Of a stretch of DNA of 64,000 nucleotides, positions 19,253 to 28,831 are shown piece after piece. Made by a program: the position numbers and the translations under genes. The DNA lies in assembly GCA_023259035.1 (NCBI GenBank), contig JAHFRA010000003.1:62001-126000 (forward strand), given 5' to 3'. The notes beneath the pieces are model-generated. The model saw only the letters and a program-made list of their open reading frames with translations. It made no database searches and had not been told where the DNA came from. The stretch is from Gallionella sp. (lineage in GTDB: Bacteria > Pseudomonadota > Gammaproteobacteria > Burkholderiales > Gallionellaceae). Within the stretch, counting starts at the first letter, position 1; every line of letters begins with the position of its first letter.

Positions 19253-20029
19253 TTGTATAAACAGAATCTTATCGAGAACATCAGGATTGTGCTCAGCCAC
19301 ACCACCCATCCGGGCAATATCGGCGCGGCGGCGCGCGCGATGAAGACGATGGGGCTGAGCCATCTGTATCTGGTCAACCCGCGATATTTTCCCGACCCGC
19401 AGGCCGATGCGATGGCCGCCGGAGCCGACGATCTGCTGCGCGGTGCGGTGGTTTGCCAGTCCATTGATGAGGCCTTGCAGGGCGTGGTGTTTGTCGTGGC
19501 GATGACGGCGCGGCTGCGCGACATTTCCATCGAAGTAAAGAACCCGCGCGAGGCAATGCCGCTGTTGTTGCAACAGGCCGCGCAACAGCCGGTGGCGCTG
19601 CTGTTCGGCACCGAGATGTCCGGCCTGACCAACGAGGAAATGGGCAAGGCGCAGGTGCTGGTCAACATTCCCGCCAATCCGGATTTTTCTTCGCTCAATC
19701 TGGCGGCCGCGGTGCAGGTGATGGGGTACGAGTTGAGCGTGGCGGCGCAAAGCCATGTGCCGAATCTGCCGGAAATCCGGCCTGCCCCGCATGAACAGGT
19801 GGAAGGGTTCTTTGCGCACCTGGAAAAAACCCTGTTCGAGATCGGCTTTTTTACCACGCAAAATCCGGCGCGTTTGATGCAGCGTCTGCGCCGTTTGTAT
19901 GCACGTGCGCGGTTGGAGCAAGAGGAAATCAATATCCTGCGCGGCATATTGAGCGCCACAACCGAGTACAATGCGCGGCTTAAATCGCGCTACCAGGAAG
20001 AGCAACCGAAGGTTTCGGAACACAAATGA
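19253..20029 (+). CDS. trmJ: tRNA (cytidine/uridine-2'-O-)-methyltransferase TrmJ
   Basis: A SpoU-class (SPOUT) methyltransferase of 258 aa, which methylates ribose at position 32 of several tRNAs. Motifs: the N-terminal [20 protein letters not shown], the cofactor knot [14 protein letters not shown] (about residue 118), and [23 protein letters not shown] (about residue 142). The start is a TTG with GGAA upstream; no ATG is available before the conserved N-terminus. The stop overlaps the cysE start, and this gene opens the run leading into the isc genes. Confidence 0.94.
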   Translation: MYKQNLIENIRIVLSHTTHPGNIGAAARAMKTMGLSHLYLVNPRYFPDPQADAMAAGADDLLRGAVVCQSIDEALQGVVFVVAMTARLRDISIEVKNPREAMPLLLQQAAQQPVALLFGTEMSGLTNEEMGKAQVLVNIPANPDFSSLNLAAAVQVMGYELSVAAQSHVPNLPEIRPAPHEQVEGFFAHLEKTLFEIGFFTTQNPARLMQRLRRLYARARLEQEEINILRGILSATTEYNARLKSRYQEEQPKVSEHK

Positions 20030-20760
20030 TGTTCAAAAACATTAGAGAAGATATTGCCAGCGTATTCGACCGCGACCCGGCGGCGCGCAGCACCTTTGAG
20101 GTGTTGACCTGCTATCCGGGCTTGCACGCGCGCGTCATGCATCGCATGGCGAATACGTTGTGGCACGCCAACCTGAAATGGCTGGCGCGCTTCCTGTCGC
20201 ATATCGCGCGCGGCTTGACCGGTATTGAAATCCATCCCGGGGCAACCATCGGACGGCGTTTCTTTATCGATCACGGCATGGGTGTCGTAATTGGCGAAAC
20301 CGCCGAGATTGGTGATGACGTCACGCTCTATCATGGTGTCACATTGGGCGGCACATCGTGGCGGCACGGCAAGCGGCACCCGACCTTGGGTAACGGCGTG
20401 GTTATCGGCGCGGGAGCGAAAATACTCGGTCCGATCACCGTTGGCGACGGCGCAAAAATCGGCTCGAATGCGGTAGTGGTGAAGGATGTCCCGGCCGGAG
20501 CAACGGCGGCGGGCATCCCCGCGCGCATTCTGGATGACGAGAAAAAAGCTGCGACCGGCTTTAATGCCTATGGCATCGGCAACGACCAGAACGACCCGCT
20601 CTCCAAAGCGATACATGGTTTGCTGGGGCATAGTGTGACGGTAGATCAGCGCATCGACTTCATTTTGCAACAACTCGAAAAAATGGGCGTATCTGTCGAG
20701 GAAGAACGCGCAACCGCCGACAAATTCGACCCCAATCACCTGAATAAAATTGTTGACTAA
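20026..20760 (+). CDS. cysE: Serine O-acetyltransferase
   Basis: A left-handed beta-helix (hexapeptide repeat) acetyltransferase of 244 aa, committing serine to cysteine synthesis. Typical stretches include [20 protein letters not shown], with the catalytic His and Asp, and [12 protein letters not shown], then the [22 protein letters not shown] coils. It overlaps trmJ by 4 bp (ATGA) and precedes iscR by about 100 bp. Placing cysteine synthesis just before the Fe-S operon makes sense because IscS takes sulfur from cysteine. Confidence 0.95.
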   Translation: MMFKNIREDIASVFDRDPAARSTFEVLTCYPGLHARVMHRMANTLWHANLKWLARFLSHIARGLTGIEIHPGATIGRRFFIDHGMGVVIGETAEIGDDVTLYHGVTLGGTSWRHGKRHPTLGNGVVIGAGAKILGPITVGDGAKIGSNAVVVKDVPAGATAAGIPARILDDEKKAATGFNAYGIGNDQNDPLSKAIHGLLGHSVTVDQRIDFILQQLEKMGVSVEEERATADKFDPNHLNKIVD

Positions 20761-20857
20761 ATAACTTGGGTATTTTATCATCCGCCTGTGGGTATTCGAT
20801 TGGCCCGCAGGTTGGATTGGAATGGCTTGATTTCTTATTGATGAGTGAGGAGATGAC

Positions 20858-21331
20858 ATGCGGCTGACCACGAAAGGGCGTTTTGCTGTGACCGCAATGG
20901 TTGATCTGGCCAAGCGCGGCGGGCAAGCGCCGGTAACGCTGTCAGGCATCAGCGAACGGCAGAAAATTTCACTATCTTACTTGGAGCAGCTTTTCGGCAA
21001 GTTGCGCAGAAGCAAGATTGTCGAGAGTGTGCGCGGCCCCGGCGGGGGCTACTACCTTGCGCGCCCGAGCAACCAGATTTCGATTGCCGATATCGTTACC
21101 GCGGTGGATGAGCCGCTTGATGCCACAAAATGCGGGGGGGAGGGCAACTGCCATGACGAGCGCCAGTGTGTTACCCACGACTTATGGATTGGCTTGAACA
21201 AAAAAATTTACGACTACCTGGCATCTGTGACACTGCAAGATCTGGCAGATAGCCAGAGCAAGGAGAATTTGATGGCTGCCCCGGTCAAAGTGGGCGGCAA
21301 AAATGTCAAGTCTTTGGCAACCTCGGTCTAG
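20858..21331 (+). CDS. iscR: Fe-S cluster regulator IscR
   Basis: A 157-aa Rrf2-family repressor. The winged helix (MRLTTKGRFAVTAMVDLAKR, LSYLEQLFGKLRRSKIV, GPGGGYYLAR) is followed by the three cluster cysteines (KCGGEGNC, then QC about six residues later). IscR represses the isc operon in its [2Fe-2S] form. The ATG follows GAGGAG. The roughly 100 bp upstream must hold the isc promoter, but I could not identify a convincing type 1 IscR site by eye. Confidence 0.96.
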   Translation: MRLTTKGRFAVTAMVDLAKRGGQAPVTLSGISERQKISLSYLEQLFGKLRRSKIVESVRGPGGGYYLARPSNQISIADIVTAVDEPLDATKCGGEGNCHDERQCVTHDLWIGLNKKIYDYLASVTLQDLADSQSKENLMAAPVKVGGKNVKSLATSV

Positions 21332-21346
21332 GAAAGTGAGCCGAAA

Positions 21347-22573
21347 ATGCAACCTGTGACAAAATTGAAATTGCCGATTTATATGGATTCCTCAGCGACC
21401 ACGCCGGTTGACCCGCGCGTGGCTTCGGTGATGATCCCCTTTCTCACCGAAAAATTCGGCAATCCGGCCAGCCGCTCTCATGCCTTCGGCTGGGAAGCCG
21501 ATAAGGCGGTGGAACTGGCGCGCGAGCAGGTCGCCGCGCTGGTGAACGCCGACCCCAAGGAAATCGTCTGGACTTCCGGCGCGACCGAATCGAATAACCT
21601 CGCCATCAAGGGCGCGGCGCATTTCTATCAGGGCAAGGGCAAGCACATCATCACGATGCGCATCGAGCACAAGGCGGTGCTGGATACCGTGCGCGAACTG
21701 GAGCGCGAGGGCTTCAGCGCGACCTACCTCGACCCGGAGCCGAACGGCCTGCTGGATCTGGACAAGTTCAAGGCGGCGTTGCGCCCCGATACCGTGCTGG
21801 TGTCCGTGATGCTGGTGAACAACGAAATCGGCGTGATTCAGGACATCGCCGCGATCGGCGAAATCTGCCGCGACAAGGGTATTTTGTTCCATGTGGATGC
21901 GGCGCAGGCAACCGGCAAAGTGGCAATCGACCTGCAGCAACTCAAGGTGGATATGATGTCGTTTTCCGCGCACAAGACCTACGGCCCGAAAGGCATCGGC
22001 GCGCTGTATGTGCGGCGCAAACCACGCGTGCGTCTGGAAGCGCAAATGCACGGCGGCGGGCATGAGCGCGGCATGCGTTCCGGCACGTTGCCGACGCACC
22101 AGATCGTCGGCATGGGTGAGGCATTCCGCATCGCCAAGGAAGAAATGGCGCAGGAAAACGAACGCATACGCATGCTGCGCGACCGTTTGTTGAACGGCCT
22201 GACAAGCATGGAAGAGGTGCACGTCAACGGCGACATGGAACAGCGTGTGCCGCACAACCTCAACCTGAGCTTCAATTTTGTCGAAGGCGAATCGCTGATC
22301 ATGGCGATCAAGGATGTCGCGGTATCCAGCGGCTCGGCATGTACGTCGGCGAGCCTGGAACCTTCCTACGTGCTGCGTGCACTGGGGCGCAGCGACGAGC
22401 TGGCGCATAGCTCGATCCGTTTCAGTATCGGGCGTTTCACCACCGTCGAAGAAGTCGATTACGTCATTGACTTGCTGAAAAACAAGATCGGCAAGCTGCG
22501 CGAGTTATCGCCGCTGTGGGATATGTACAAAGAGGGAGTTGATTTGAACACTGTGCAGTGGGCGGCACACTAG
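21347..22573 (+). CDS. iscS: Cysteine desulfurase IscS
   Basis: A 408-aa PLP-dependent desulfurase that strips sulfur from cysteine for Fe-S clusters and tRNA thiolation. The PLP lysine is in [18 protein letters not shown] (about residue 208). The mobile catalytic cysteine is in [20 protein letters not shown] (about residue 330). Length and the C-terminal end ([13 protein letters not shown]) match bacterial IscS. It is separated from iscR by only 15 bp and followed by a palindromic repeat before iscU. Confidence 0.97.
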   Translation: MQPVTKLKLPIYMDSSATTPVDPRVASVMIPFLTEKFGNPASRSHAFGWEADKAVELAREQVAALVNADPKEIVWTSGATESNNLAIKGAAHFYQGKGKHIITMRIEHKAVLDTVRELEREGFSATYLDPEPNGLLDLDKFKAALRPDTVLVSVMLVNNEIGVIQDIAAIGEICRDKGILFHVDAAQATGKVAIDLQQLKVDMMSFSAHKTYGPKGIGALYVRRKPRVRLEAQMHGGGHERGMRSGTLPTHQIVGMGEAFRIAKEEMAQENERIRMLRDRLLNGLTSMEEVHVNGDMEQRVPHNLNLSFNFVEGESLIMAIKDVAVSSGSACTSASLEPSYVLRALGRSDELAHSSIRFSIGRFTTVEEVDYVIDLLKNKIGKLRELSPLWDMYKEGVDLNTVQWAAH

Positions 22574-22655
22574 AAGCGGTCGCCAGACGTTAGTCGTCAG
22601 TTAAAGCAGAGCAAACTAGCGGCTGGCGGCTGATGACTAACAGCGACTGAAAGGA
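22574..22655. repeat. Imperfect palindromic repeat between iscS and iscU, family E
   Basis: GTCGCCAGACGTTAGTCGTC then AG on the left is mirrored by CTGATGACTAACAGCGAC on the right, separated by about 35 bp. It may form a hairpin in the isc transcript. It ends about 10 bp before the iscU start and just before its AAAGGAG ribosome-binding site. Confidence 0.65.
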
Positions 22656-22665
22656 GCGAACTACT

Positions 22666-23082
22666 ATGGCATACAGCGAAAAAGTTTTAGATCACTACGA
22701 GAATCCGCGCAACGTCGGTTCGTTTGCCAAGGATGAAGCGGGTTTGGGAACCGGCATGGTAGGTGCACCGGCATGTGGCGACGTGATGAGATTGCAAATC
22801 AAGGTAAACAAGGACGGTGTGATTGAAGATGCCAAGTTCAAAACCTATGGCTGCGGCTCGGCAATTGCATCCAGTTCTTTGGTGACTGAATGGGTGAAGG
22901 GCAAAACAGTCAATCAGGCCTTGCAAATCAAGAACACACAAATCGCCGAGGAACTGGCTTTGCCGCCGGTAAAAATCCACTGTTCAATCCTGGCGGAAGA
23001 TGCCATCAAAGCGGCGGTGGCCGATTACAAGTCCAAGCATGGCGAAATGGTCGATACCGCTGCCTGCAAGGGCAGCATTTAA
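22666..23082 (+). CDS. iscU: Fe-S cluster scaffold IscU
   Basis: A 138-aa scaffold on which [2Fe-2S] and [4Fe-4S] clusters are built. The three cluster cysteines are in place: GAPACGD (about residue 37), YGCGSAIASSS (about 63) and IHCSILAEDAIKAA (about 106). The HscA-recognition motif LPPVK precedes the last one. A ribosome-binding site AAAGGAG lies upstream. The C-terminal extension (AACKGSI) is normal for proteobacteria. Confidence 0.97.
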   Translation: MAYSEKVLDHYENPRNVGSFAKDEAGLGTGMVGAPACGDVMRLQIKVNKDGVIEDAKFKTYGCGSAIASSSLVTEWVKGKTVNQALQIKNTQIAEELALPPVKIHCSILAEDAIKAAVADYKSKHGEMVDTAACKGSI

Positions 23083-23100
23083 GCGGCAGGGAGAACAAGC

Positions 23101-23424
23101 ATGGCTATTACTCTGACTGAAAATGCTGCAAAACATGTGCAGAATTTTATTGCCAAACGCGGCAAAGGTATCGGCTTGCGCGTCGGTGTACGCACCAGCG
23201 GTTGTTCCGGCATGGCTTACAAGCTGGAGTTTGCCGATGAAGCAAAAGAGGATGACCTGCAATTCACCAGCCACGGCGTAACGGTGCTGGTTGACCCGCA
23301 AAGCCTGCCTTACATCGAGGGGATGGAGCTGGATTTTCAACGCGAGGGGCTGAACGAAGGATTCAAGTTCAACAATCCGAATGTCAAAAACGCCTGCGGT
23401 TGCGGTGAGAGCTTTGGCGTCTGA
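23101..23424 (+). CDS. iscA: A-type Fe-S carrier IscA
   Basis: A 107-aa A-type carrier with the three conserved cysteines at about 35 (SGCSGMAY) and 99 and 101 (NACGCGESF), which bind iron or a cluster for transfer to apoproteins. It follows iscU by 18 bp, and its TGA overlaps the hscB ATG by one base (TGATG). Confidence 0.96.
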   Translation: MAITLTENAAKHVQNFIAKRGKGIGLRVGVRTSGCSGMAYKLEFADEAKEDDLQFTSHGVTVLVDPQSLPYIEGMELDFQREGLNEGFKFNNPNVKNACGCGESFGV

Positions 23425-23966
23425 TGCAGCCCGTCAGTTTCAACCTGCAGCAGAATTATTTTCAATTGTTCAATATTGCGCAGGTCTACCAGATAGATAC
23501 GGCGCAGCTTGAGCGGCAATATCGCGCGCTGCAGTCGCTGATTCATCCCGACAAACATACTCACCTGCCTGATGCCGAGCAACGCGTGGCCATGCAACAT
23601 TCCACACTGGTGAATGAAGCCTACCAAACGCTGCTCCAACCGATGCTCCGCGCGCGTTATTTGCTGTCGCTGCATGGCGTAGATACCCAGGAAGAAACCA
23701 ACACGATAATGCCGCTGGATTTCCTGACGGCACAGATGGAGTGGCGCGAAGGGGTTGCGGAAGCCCGGCGAACGCGCGATGCAGCACTTCTGGATGAGTT
23801 GGAAATGCGTTTGCACCGTGAAACGCGCGAATTGGAGTCACAGCTTGCGGTTAAAATCGACACCGAGAAGGATTATGCCGCTGCCGCCGGATTGGCGCGC
23901 AAGCTGCGCTTCATGGAAAGACTTGCGGAAGAAATTCATGCCGCTTATGACGCAATGGATGCTTAA
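23424..23966 (+). CDS. hscB: J-domain co-chaperone HscB
   Basis: The 180-aa protein carries an N-terminal J domain with the HPD tripeptide (LIHPDKHTHLPDAEQ, about residue 38) and a C-terminal helical domain that binds IscU. It stimulates the HscA ATPase and delivers IscU to it. It is coupled to iscA. Only four bases after its stop a palindromic element begins that fills the gap to hscA. Confidence 0.95.
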   Translation: MQPVSFNLQQNYFQLFNIAQVYQIDTAQLERQYRALQSLIHPDKHTHLPDAEQRVAMQHSTLVNEAYQTLLQPMLRARYLLSLHGVDTQEETNTIMPLDFLTAQMEWREGVAEARRTRDAALLDELEMRLHRETRELESQLAVKIDTEKDYAAAAGLARKLRFMERLAEEIHAAYDAMDA

Positions 23967-23969
23967 TTT

Positions 23970-24051
23970 GTAGTGGACACATTTTTGTGCCCACGCTGCA
24001 TTAACCTTTTAATAATTTCTCCGCGTGGGCACAAAAACGTGCCCACCCTAC
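23970..24051. repeat. Palindromic element family A between hscB and hscA
   Basis: Perfect 15-bp arms (TTTTTGTGCCCACGC at 23982-23996 and GCGTGGGCACAAAAA at 24023-24037) enclose a 26-bp AT-rich loop and are followed by CCCACCCTAC. The element runs from 4 bp after the hscB stop to 4 bp before the hscA ATG. No Shine-Dalgarno outside the repeat remains for hscA. Confidence 0.88.
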
Positions 24052-24055
24052 AACA

Positions 24056-25993
24056 ATGGCATTACTACAAATCTCCGAACCCGGTTTAAGCACCGCGCCG
24101 CACCAGCACCGGTTGGCGGTGGGAATCGATCTCGGCACGACCAACTCGCTGGTGGCTACGGTACGCAACGGCATCAGCGTGGTGCTCAACGATGAAAACG
24201 GGCGCGCCATGCTGCCCTCGGTGGTGCGCTATGCGGCGGATGGCAGCGTGGTAGTGGGCGAGACAGCGCAAGCCATGCAGAGCGAGGATGCCGCCAACAC
24301 CATCGTTTCGGTGAAACGCTTCATGGGGCGCGGGCTTAACGACATTGGCGACATTAGCCGCCTGCCCTATCGCTTCGTGGATACCCCCCCTGCCGCTTCG
24401 CCCTTCGCTACCTCGGGAGGCTCAGGACAGTCCGCTTCGACAAGCTCAGGACAGGGCGGCATGGTGCAATTGCGTACCGTGGCGGGCGTAAAGAGCCCCG
24501 TTGAAGTCTCCGCAGAAATTCTCAAAGTGTTGCGTAACCGTGCCGAAGCCGCATTGGGCGGTGAACTGGTCGGCGCGGTCATTACCGTTCCCGCCTATTT
24601 CGATGATGCTCAGCGCCAAGCCACCAAGGACGCGGCGCGTCTCGCCGGATTGAATGTGTTGCGCTTGCTCAACGAGCCGACCGCTGCAGCGATTGCCTAC
24701 GGGCTGGATAACGCCGCCGAGGGCGTGTATGCGGTGTACGATCTGGGCGGCGGCACTTTCGATATTTCCATCCTGCGCCTGTCGCGCGGCGTGTTCGAGG
24801 TGTTGTCCGCCAATGGTGATTCCGCATTGGGCGGCGACGATTTCGATCAGCGCATCCATTGCTGGTTGCTGGAAAAAAACCATCTTTCCGCACTCAATCC
24901 GCGCGATACCCGCTTGCTCCTGACCCATGCGCGAACGGCCAAAGAACAACTGACCGATCATGGCGAGACGCGTATTACAGCCGTCCTTTCGAACGGCGAA
25001 CTGATCGATAATGCGCTTACCAGAACCGAATTCCAATCCATATCGCAAAATCTGGTGCAGCACACTTTGCAACCATTGCGCCGCGCCCTGCGCGATGCAA
25101 AGTTGAGCGTGACGGATATCAAGGGTGTGGTGATGGTCGGCGGCGCGACGCGTATGCCGCAGGTGCAGAACGCGGTGGGAGAATTTTTCGGGCAAACCCC
25201 GCTGACCAATCTCGACCCGGATAAAGTGGTTGCACTGGGTGCGGCGATCCAGGCAAATCTGCTGGCCGGCAACCGCAGCGGCAATGACTGGCTGCTGCTG
25301 GATGTAATTCCGTTGTCATTGGGCATTGAAACCATGGGCGGCCTCGTGGAAAAGATTATCCCGCGCAACAGCACCATCCCCACCGCCCGCGCCCAGGAAT
25401 TTACCACCTTCAAGGACGGGCAGACTGCGATGAGCATCCATGTGCTGCAGGGCGAGCGCGAACTGGTGAGCGATTGCCGCTCGCTGGCAAAATTCGAACT
25501 GCGCGGCATCCCGGCGATGGTGGCGGGTGCGGCACGCATTCGCGTGACCTTTCAGGTGGATGCGGATGGACTGGTGAATGTGTCCGCACGCGAGATGGGT
25601 AGCGGGATAGAAGCAGCAATAGTAGTCAAGCCTTCCTACGGCTTGAGCGACAGCGAGATTACCCGCATGTTGCAAGACTCCGCACAACATGCCCGGGACG
25701 ACATGAAAGCACGCGCCTTGCGCGAGCAGCAAACCGAGGCCAGCCAGTTGCTTGAAGCGGTAAAACACGCACTGGAGCAGGATGGCGATTTGCTCGATCA
25801 AACCGAGCGAGCACAAATTGAGGCTCTGATGACTGCATTGCACGACACATTGCAACATACCGATCATCTCGTTCTCAAGCGCGCCATCGGTGCGTTGAAT
25901 GACGCTACCGTCAGCTTCGCCCAGGCACGCATGGACAAGAACATGGCTCACGCGCTGGCGGGCAAAAACATTTCCGAACTGGAGGCGAAATAA
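24056..25993 (+). CDS. hscA: Fe-S assembly Hsp70 chaperone HscA, with repeat-derived insertion
   Basis: A 645-aa Hsp70 of the HscA subfamily, which releases clusters from IscU by ATP hydrolysis. Nucleotide-domain motifs are intact: [12 protein letters not shown] near the start, [12 protein letters not shown] (about 230) and [11 protein letters not shown] (about 360). So is the substrate domain ([11 protein letters not shown]). About residues 115-134 ([19 protein letters not shown]) replace the short variable loop after LPYRF in other HscA proteins and are encoded by two tandem REP-like elements. The start codon is flush against another repeat with no recognisable ribosome-binding site. The stop overlaps the fdx start (TAATG). 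Confidence 0.95.
   Translation: MALLQISEPGLSTAPHQHRLAVGIDLGTTNSLVATVRNGISVVLNDENGRAMLPSVVRYAADGSVVVGETAQAMQSEDAANTIVSVKRFMGRGLNDIGDISRLPYRFVDTPPAASPFATSGGSGQSASTSSGQGGMVQLRTVAGVKSPVEVSAEILKVLRNRAEAALGGELVGAVITVPAYFDDAQRQATKDAARLAGLNVLRLLNEPTAAAIAYGLDNAAEGVYAVYDLGGGTFDISILRLSRGVFEVLSANGDSALGGDDFDQRIHCWLLEKNHLSALNPRDTRLLLTHARTAKEQLTDHGETRITAVLSNGELIDNALTRTEFQSISQNLVQHTLQPLRRALRDAKLSVTDIKGVVMVGGATRMPQVQNAVGEFFGQTPLTNLDPDKVVALGAAIQANLLAGNRSGNDWLLLDVIPLSLGIETMGGLVEKIIPRNSTIPTARAQEFTTFKDGQTAMSIHVLQGERELVSDCRSLAKFELRGIPAMVAGAARIRVTFQVDADGLVNVSAREMGSGIEAAIVVKPSYGLSDSEITRMLQDSAQHARDDMKARALREQQTEASQLLEAVKHALEQDGDLLDQTERAQIEALMTALHDTLQHTDHLVLKRAIGALNDATVSFAQARMDKNMAHALAGKNISELEAK
24401..24459. repeat. 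Two tandem REP-like elements (family C) inside hscA
   Basis: CCTTCGCTACCTCGGGAGGC then TCAGGACAG is followed by CGCTTCGACAAGCTCAGGAC then AG. Both are versions of the CTTCGACAAGCTCAGGAC repeat also seen at 7232, 7376 and 55477. Together they add about 20 Ser/Gly-rich residues in frame. Confidence 0.88.
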
Positions 25994-26337
25994 TGCCGCA
26001 AATCATTGTGCTGCCACATGAAGAGCTATGCCCGCAAGGCACGCTGTTCAGCGTCGAACCGGGTATTTCCATCTGCGACGCATTGTTGCAGAACGGCGTG
26101 GAAATCGAACATGCCTGCGAGAAGTCTTGTGCCTGCACCACCTGCCATGTCATCTTGCGCGAGGGCTACAACTCCCTGAAGCCGGCGGAAGAACTGGAAG
26201 AAGATTTGCTCGACAAAGCGTGGGGGCTGGAGCCTAATTCACGCCTGTCTTGTCAAGCGATAGTGGCCAACCATGACCTGGTGGTGGAACTTCCGAAATA
26301 CACCATCAACATGGCGAAGGAAAAAACTAAAACCTGA
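25993..26337 (+). CDS. fdx: ISC [2Fe-2S] ferredoxin
   Basis: A 114-aa adrenodoxin-type ferredoxin with the cluster ligands CEKSCACTTCHV (about residues 42-51) and the fourth cysteine in RLSCQAIV (about 87). In the isc system it supplies electrons for cluster assembly. It overlaps the hscA stop by one base. It ends the isc run here; iscX is not adjacent but lies at 51327. It converges on lpxH with an 11-bp overlap. Confidence 0.96.
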   Translation: MPQIIVLPHEELCPQGTLFSVEPGISICDALLQNGVEIEHACEKSCACTTCHVILREGYNSLKPAEELEEDLLDKAWGLEPNSRLSCQAIVANHDLVVELPKYTINMAKEKTKT

Positions 26338-27049
26338 TCACACTGCATCCCTGCATATCACAGCGCAATGCCGATCCTTGCTGATACCAGTCACCCAGCA
26401 CCCACCGTTCGCAGGTATGCCCGTCTACGCAGTGTTCATGGCGATTGGGGCGGTGAATGTGGCCATGAATCAGGCGCGGATAGCCGTATTCACGCAGCAG
26501 CGCGGCGACCGCTTTGTCGTTCACATCCATGATCGCACTGTCTTTGCTTTGTTTTTCGGCCATGCTGCGCGAGCGCAATTGTGCGATATAGGCTTTGCGC
26601 TCCGCTAATGGTTTGGCGAGAAATTGTTGCTGAAAAGCTGCATCATGCACTTGAACGCGATAGCGTTGATACTCGGTATCGTCGGTGCACAGTGTGTCGC
26701 CGTGGCTGAGCAATGTCGGCGTACCGTGCAAATCGATCAGTACCGGATCATTGAGCAGCGCTGCGTGGCAAGCGTTCGCCAGCGCCTCGCCCATCAGCAG
26801 GTCGCGGTTGCCGCGCAACAGATATACCCTGGTGGCATGCTTGTCGAGGTCGCGCAAAGATGCAATCACTTGGGCGTGAAAGGTGTCCGGCAGATCATCG
26901 TCACCTGCCCAGTAATCGAACAAATCGCCAAGGATATAAAGCGCTTCGGCTTGTGGAGCTTGCGCGGTGATGAAATGCTGGAACGCCGCCATGCTGTCGG
27001 GATGACCGGCGCTAAGATGCAGGTCGGAGATGAATAAAGAATGGGGCAT
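26327..27049 (-). CDS. lpxH: UDP-2,3-diacylglucosamine diphosphatase
   Basis: A 240-aa calcineurin-like metallophosphoesterase of lipid A synthesis, cleaving UDP-2,3-diacylglucosamine to lipid X. Metal-binding motifs: FISDLHLS (about residue 6), ILGDLFDYWAGDD (about 39), LLRGNRDLLMG (about 77), LLSHGDTLCTDD (about 113) and HGHIHRPNRH (about 194). It starts just upstream of the terminator that ends the ppiB operon. Confidence 0.95.
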   Translation of the reverse strand: MPHSLFISDLHLSAGHPDSMAAFQHFITAQAPQAEALYILGDLFDYWAGDDDLPDTFHAQVIASLRDLDKHATRVYLLRGNRDLLMGEALANACHAALLNDPVLIDLHGTPTLLSHGDTLCTDDTEYQRYRVQVHDAAFQQQFLAKPLAERKAYIAQLRSRSMAEKQSKDSAIMDVNDKAVAALLREYGYPRLIHGHIHRPNRHEHCVDGHTCERWVLGDWYQQGSALRCDMQGCSVIRF

Positions 27050-27054
27050 GCAAC

Positions 27055-27080
27055 AAAACGGCGCGGGGTGCGCCGTTTTT
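27055..27080 (-). terminator. Rho-independent terminator of the ppiB operon
   Basis: AAAACGGCGC and GCGCCGTTTTT form a strong GC stem with a short GGGGT loop and a T-run on either strand. It lies just after the ppiB stop. Confidence 0.85.
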
Positions 27081-27084
27081 ATGA

Positions 27085-27660
27085 TTACTTCACTACTTCA
27101 GCTTTGGTGATGATGACATCTTCCTTGGGCACGTCCTGGTATCCGCCGCTGTTACCGGTCTTGACCTTGCGTATCGCATCCACGACTTCCGTGCCTTCCA
27201 CGACCTTGCCAAACACGCAGTAGCCCCAGCCATCCTGCCCAGGATAGTCGAGAAAACCGTTATTTTTCGTGTTGATAAAAAATTGCGCGGTGGCGGAATG
27301 CGGATCGGACGTGCGCGCCATGGCGACTGTATAAATGTCATTCTTCAAGCCGTTCGCCGCTTCATTTTGAATCGGCTCATTTACCTTCTTTTGCTTCATG
27401 CCGGGCTCGAAACCGCCGCCCTGGATCATGAAACTGTCAATGACGCGATGAAAAATGGTATTGCTGTAGAAGCCGCTATTCACGTATGCCAGAAAATTTT
27501 TCACGGTATTCGGCGCTTTCTCGGCATCCAGTTGCAATGTGATAGTGCCGTGATTGGTGTGTAGTTTGACCATGGTTCTTTTGCCTTGAGTTAGAGAATG
27601 GGAAGATTGCATTGCGCAGCACAGCAGCGCTGCAAATAGTGCGGTGAACAGGCGTTTCAT
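27085..27660 (-). CDS. ppiB: Peptidyl-prolyl cis-trans isomerase (cyclophilin), probably exported
   Basis: The 191-aa frame contains a complete PpiB-type cyclophilin ([40 protein letters not shown]) preceded by about 24 residues resembling a signal peptide ([20 protein letters not shown]). The long start has a good AAGGAG nine bases upstream and sits one base after the transpeptidase stop, supporting the exported form. An internal ATG at 27573 would give the cytoplasmic form. It is the last gene of an envelope operon, where a periplasmic foldase fits. Confidence 0.9.
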   Translation of the reverse strand: MKRLFTALFAALLCCAMQSSHSLTQGKRTMVKLHTNHGTITLQLDAEKAPNTVKNFLAYVNSGFYSNTIFHRVIDSFMIQGGGFEPGMKQKKVNEPIQNEAANGLKNDIYTVAMARTSDPHSATAQFFINTKNNGFLDYPGQDGWGYCVFGKVVEGTEVVDAIRKVKTGNSGGYQDVPKEDVIITKAEVVK

Positions 27661-27661
27661 A

Positions 27662-28831
27662 TCATGCGGCTCCTTCGTAAATGATCTGCCAGCGATTATT
27701 CTGCTTGATCCAGTATTGACGTTTCTTCATGCGATTGGACAGGTTGCTGCTGTTGTAGCCCTGCTCGAAGTTGACCACCACCATGTTGGGTTGTTCCGGG
27801 TAGGTGAACACGCTGACATTCGAGAGGTCGACCTTGATCCACGACTTTGCGCTGTTCACCAGTTGTTTTTGTTTTGCCCACGCCGGGTAATCCATGTTGT
27901 CGCTGGAAAAATCGTGCGAATAGTGTTTGAGATAAGTGTCCGTATTAAGGCTGGACCAATCCTTGCGCCATTGCTCAACCTCTTGCAGCAACGCGTCACG
28001 CTCTATTTGGTCTTGTTCGTTGGTCCAGTCTATCTGGTTGGTGATGATGACCGGGGTAACGCCGACTTGCAGGTAAGGGGCAAGTTTATTCAGATCGTCA
28101 TTGGCCAGCACCACGCAGCCATTGCTGGCACGCGGTGGGCGGCTATAAGTATCGCTGGGTGTGCCGTGCAGCCAGATGCCCTGCCCGGTACGCCCATTTT
28201 TGCGGTCCCATTCGTTCGGGTAACTGAGCGGATAAGCGCCGCTGCCATACATGTCGGCGAGCTTGTTTTTCGGCAAATCAGCCTTTACGAAATACACGCC
28301 GATAGGTGTGCGCTGGTCGCCGGCAGAAACTTTTTCGGTGCCGAGTTTGCCGATGGTGATGTAGTAGTCCGCCACATAGCGCGGCTCGCCGTTGATATTT
28401 TCGTACACGTAAAGGGTGGAGCGGCTGGTGTCCACCACGAGAGCATATTTCTGCTGGGCATCGAGCTTCCAGAGATAACGGGGGATGAGTTTGATGGATA
28501 GTTGTGTTTGAACACGTTGCAAACGCACACGGGCTTCGTCGCGCAGATCTTCGATCTTTTCGCGCGGAGCATGTGCCGCGCTGCCAAAGTTATTAATCGC
28601 ACCGGCGTGTGCCATCAATAAATCGCCTTTGACCAATTGCGCCAGCTTGAAATTGGGGTTGGCGCGCAACAGGCTGTCCACCTCATTCAGCGCGATATCA
28701 AGGCGATTATCCTGGATAGCCTGCAGGCTTTTCACCAGCTGCGCTTCAGTAGTGCGCGAGTCGGGTGCCGCATGTGCCATGCTGGCCATCAGGCCGCACA
28801 GCAACAAAGAGAGTGGTGGCTTGAGCATCAT
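27662..28831 (-). CDS. L,D-transpeptidase (YkuD) with C-terminal Cds6-like domain
   Basis: A 389-aa exported protein with a signal peptide ([19 protein letters not shown]). A YkuD catalytic domain follows, with HGTPSD and [11 protein letters not shown] (catalytic Cys about residue 240). A C-terminal NTF2-like domain of the Cds6 type (about 285-389) matches in style the end of the neighbouring TPR protein. Such enzymes make 3-3 peptidoglycan crosslinks or attach proteins to the wall. The start at 28831 overlaps the upstream stop (TAATG); the open frame extends ten codons further. Confidence 0.9.
   Translation of the reverse strand: MMLKPPLSLLLCGLMASMAHAAPDSRTTEAQLVKSLQAIQDNRLDIALNEVDSLLRANPNFKLAQLVKGDLLMAHAGAINNFGSAAHAPREKIEDLRDEARVRLQRVQTQLSIKLIPRYLWKLDAQQKYALVVDTSRSTLYVYENINGEPRYVADYYITIGKLGTEKVSAGDQRTPIGVYFVKADLPKNKLADMYGSGAYPLSYPNEWDRKNGRTGQGIWLHGTPSDTYSRPPRASNGCVVLANDDLNKLAPYLQVGVTPVIITNQIDWTNEQDQIERDALLQEVEQWRKDWSSLNTDTYLKHYSHDFSSDNMDYPAWAKQKQLVNSAKSWIKVDLSNVSVFTYPEQPNMVVVNFEQGYNSSNLSNRMKKRQYWIKQNNRWQIIYEGAA

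Noticed and set aside
20761-20857. Type 1 IscR binding site in the iscR promoter
   Set aside because: Expected from the family, but no convincing match could be read by eye in this interval.
21392-22408. 338-codon minus-strand frame over iscS
   Set aside because: Antisense shadow of a highly conserved gene; His/Arg-rich composition typical of shadows in GC-rich DNA.
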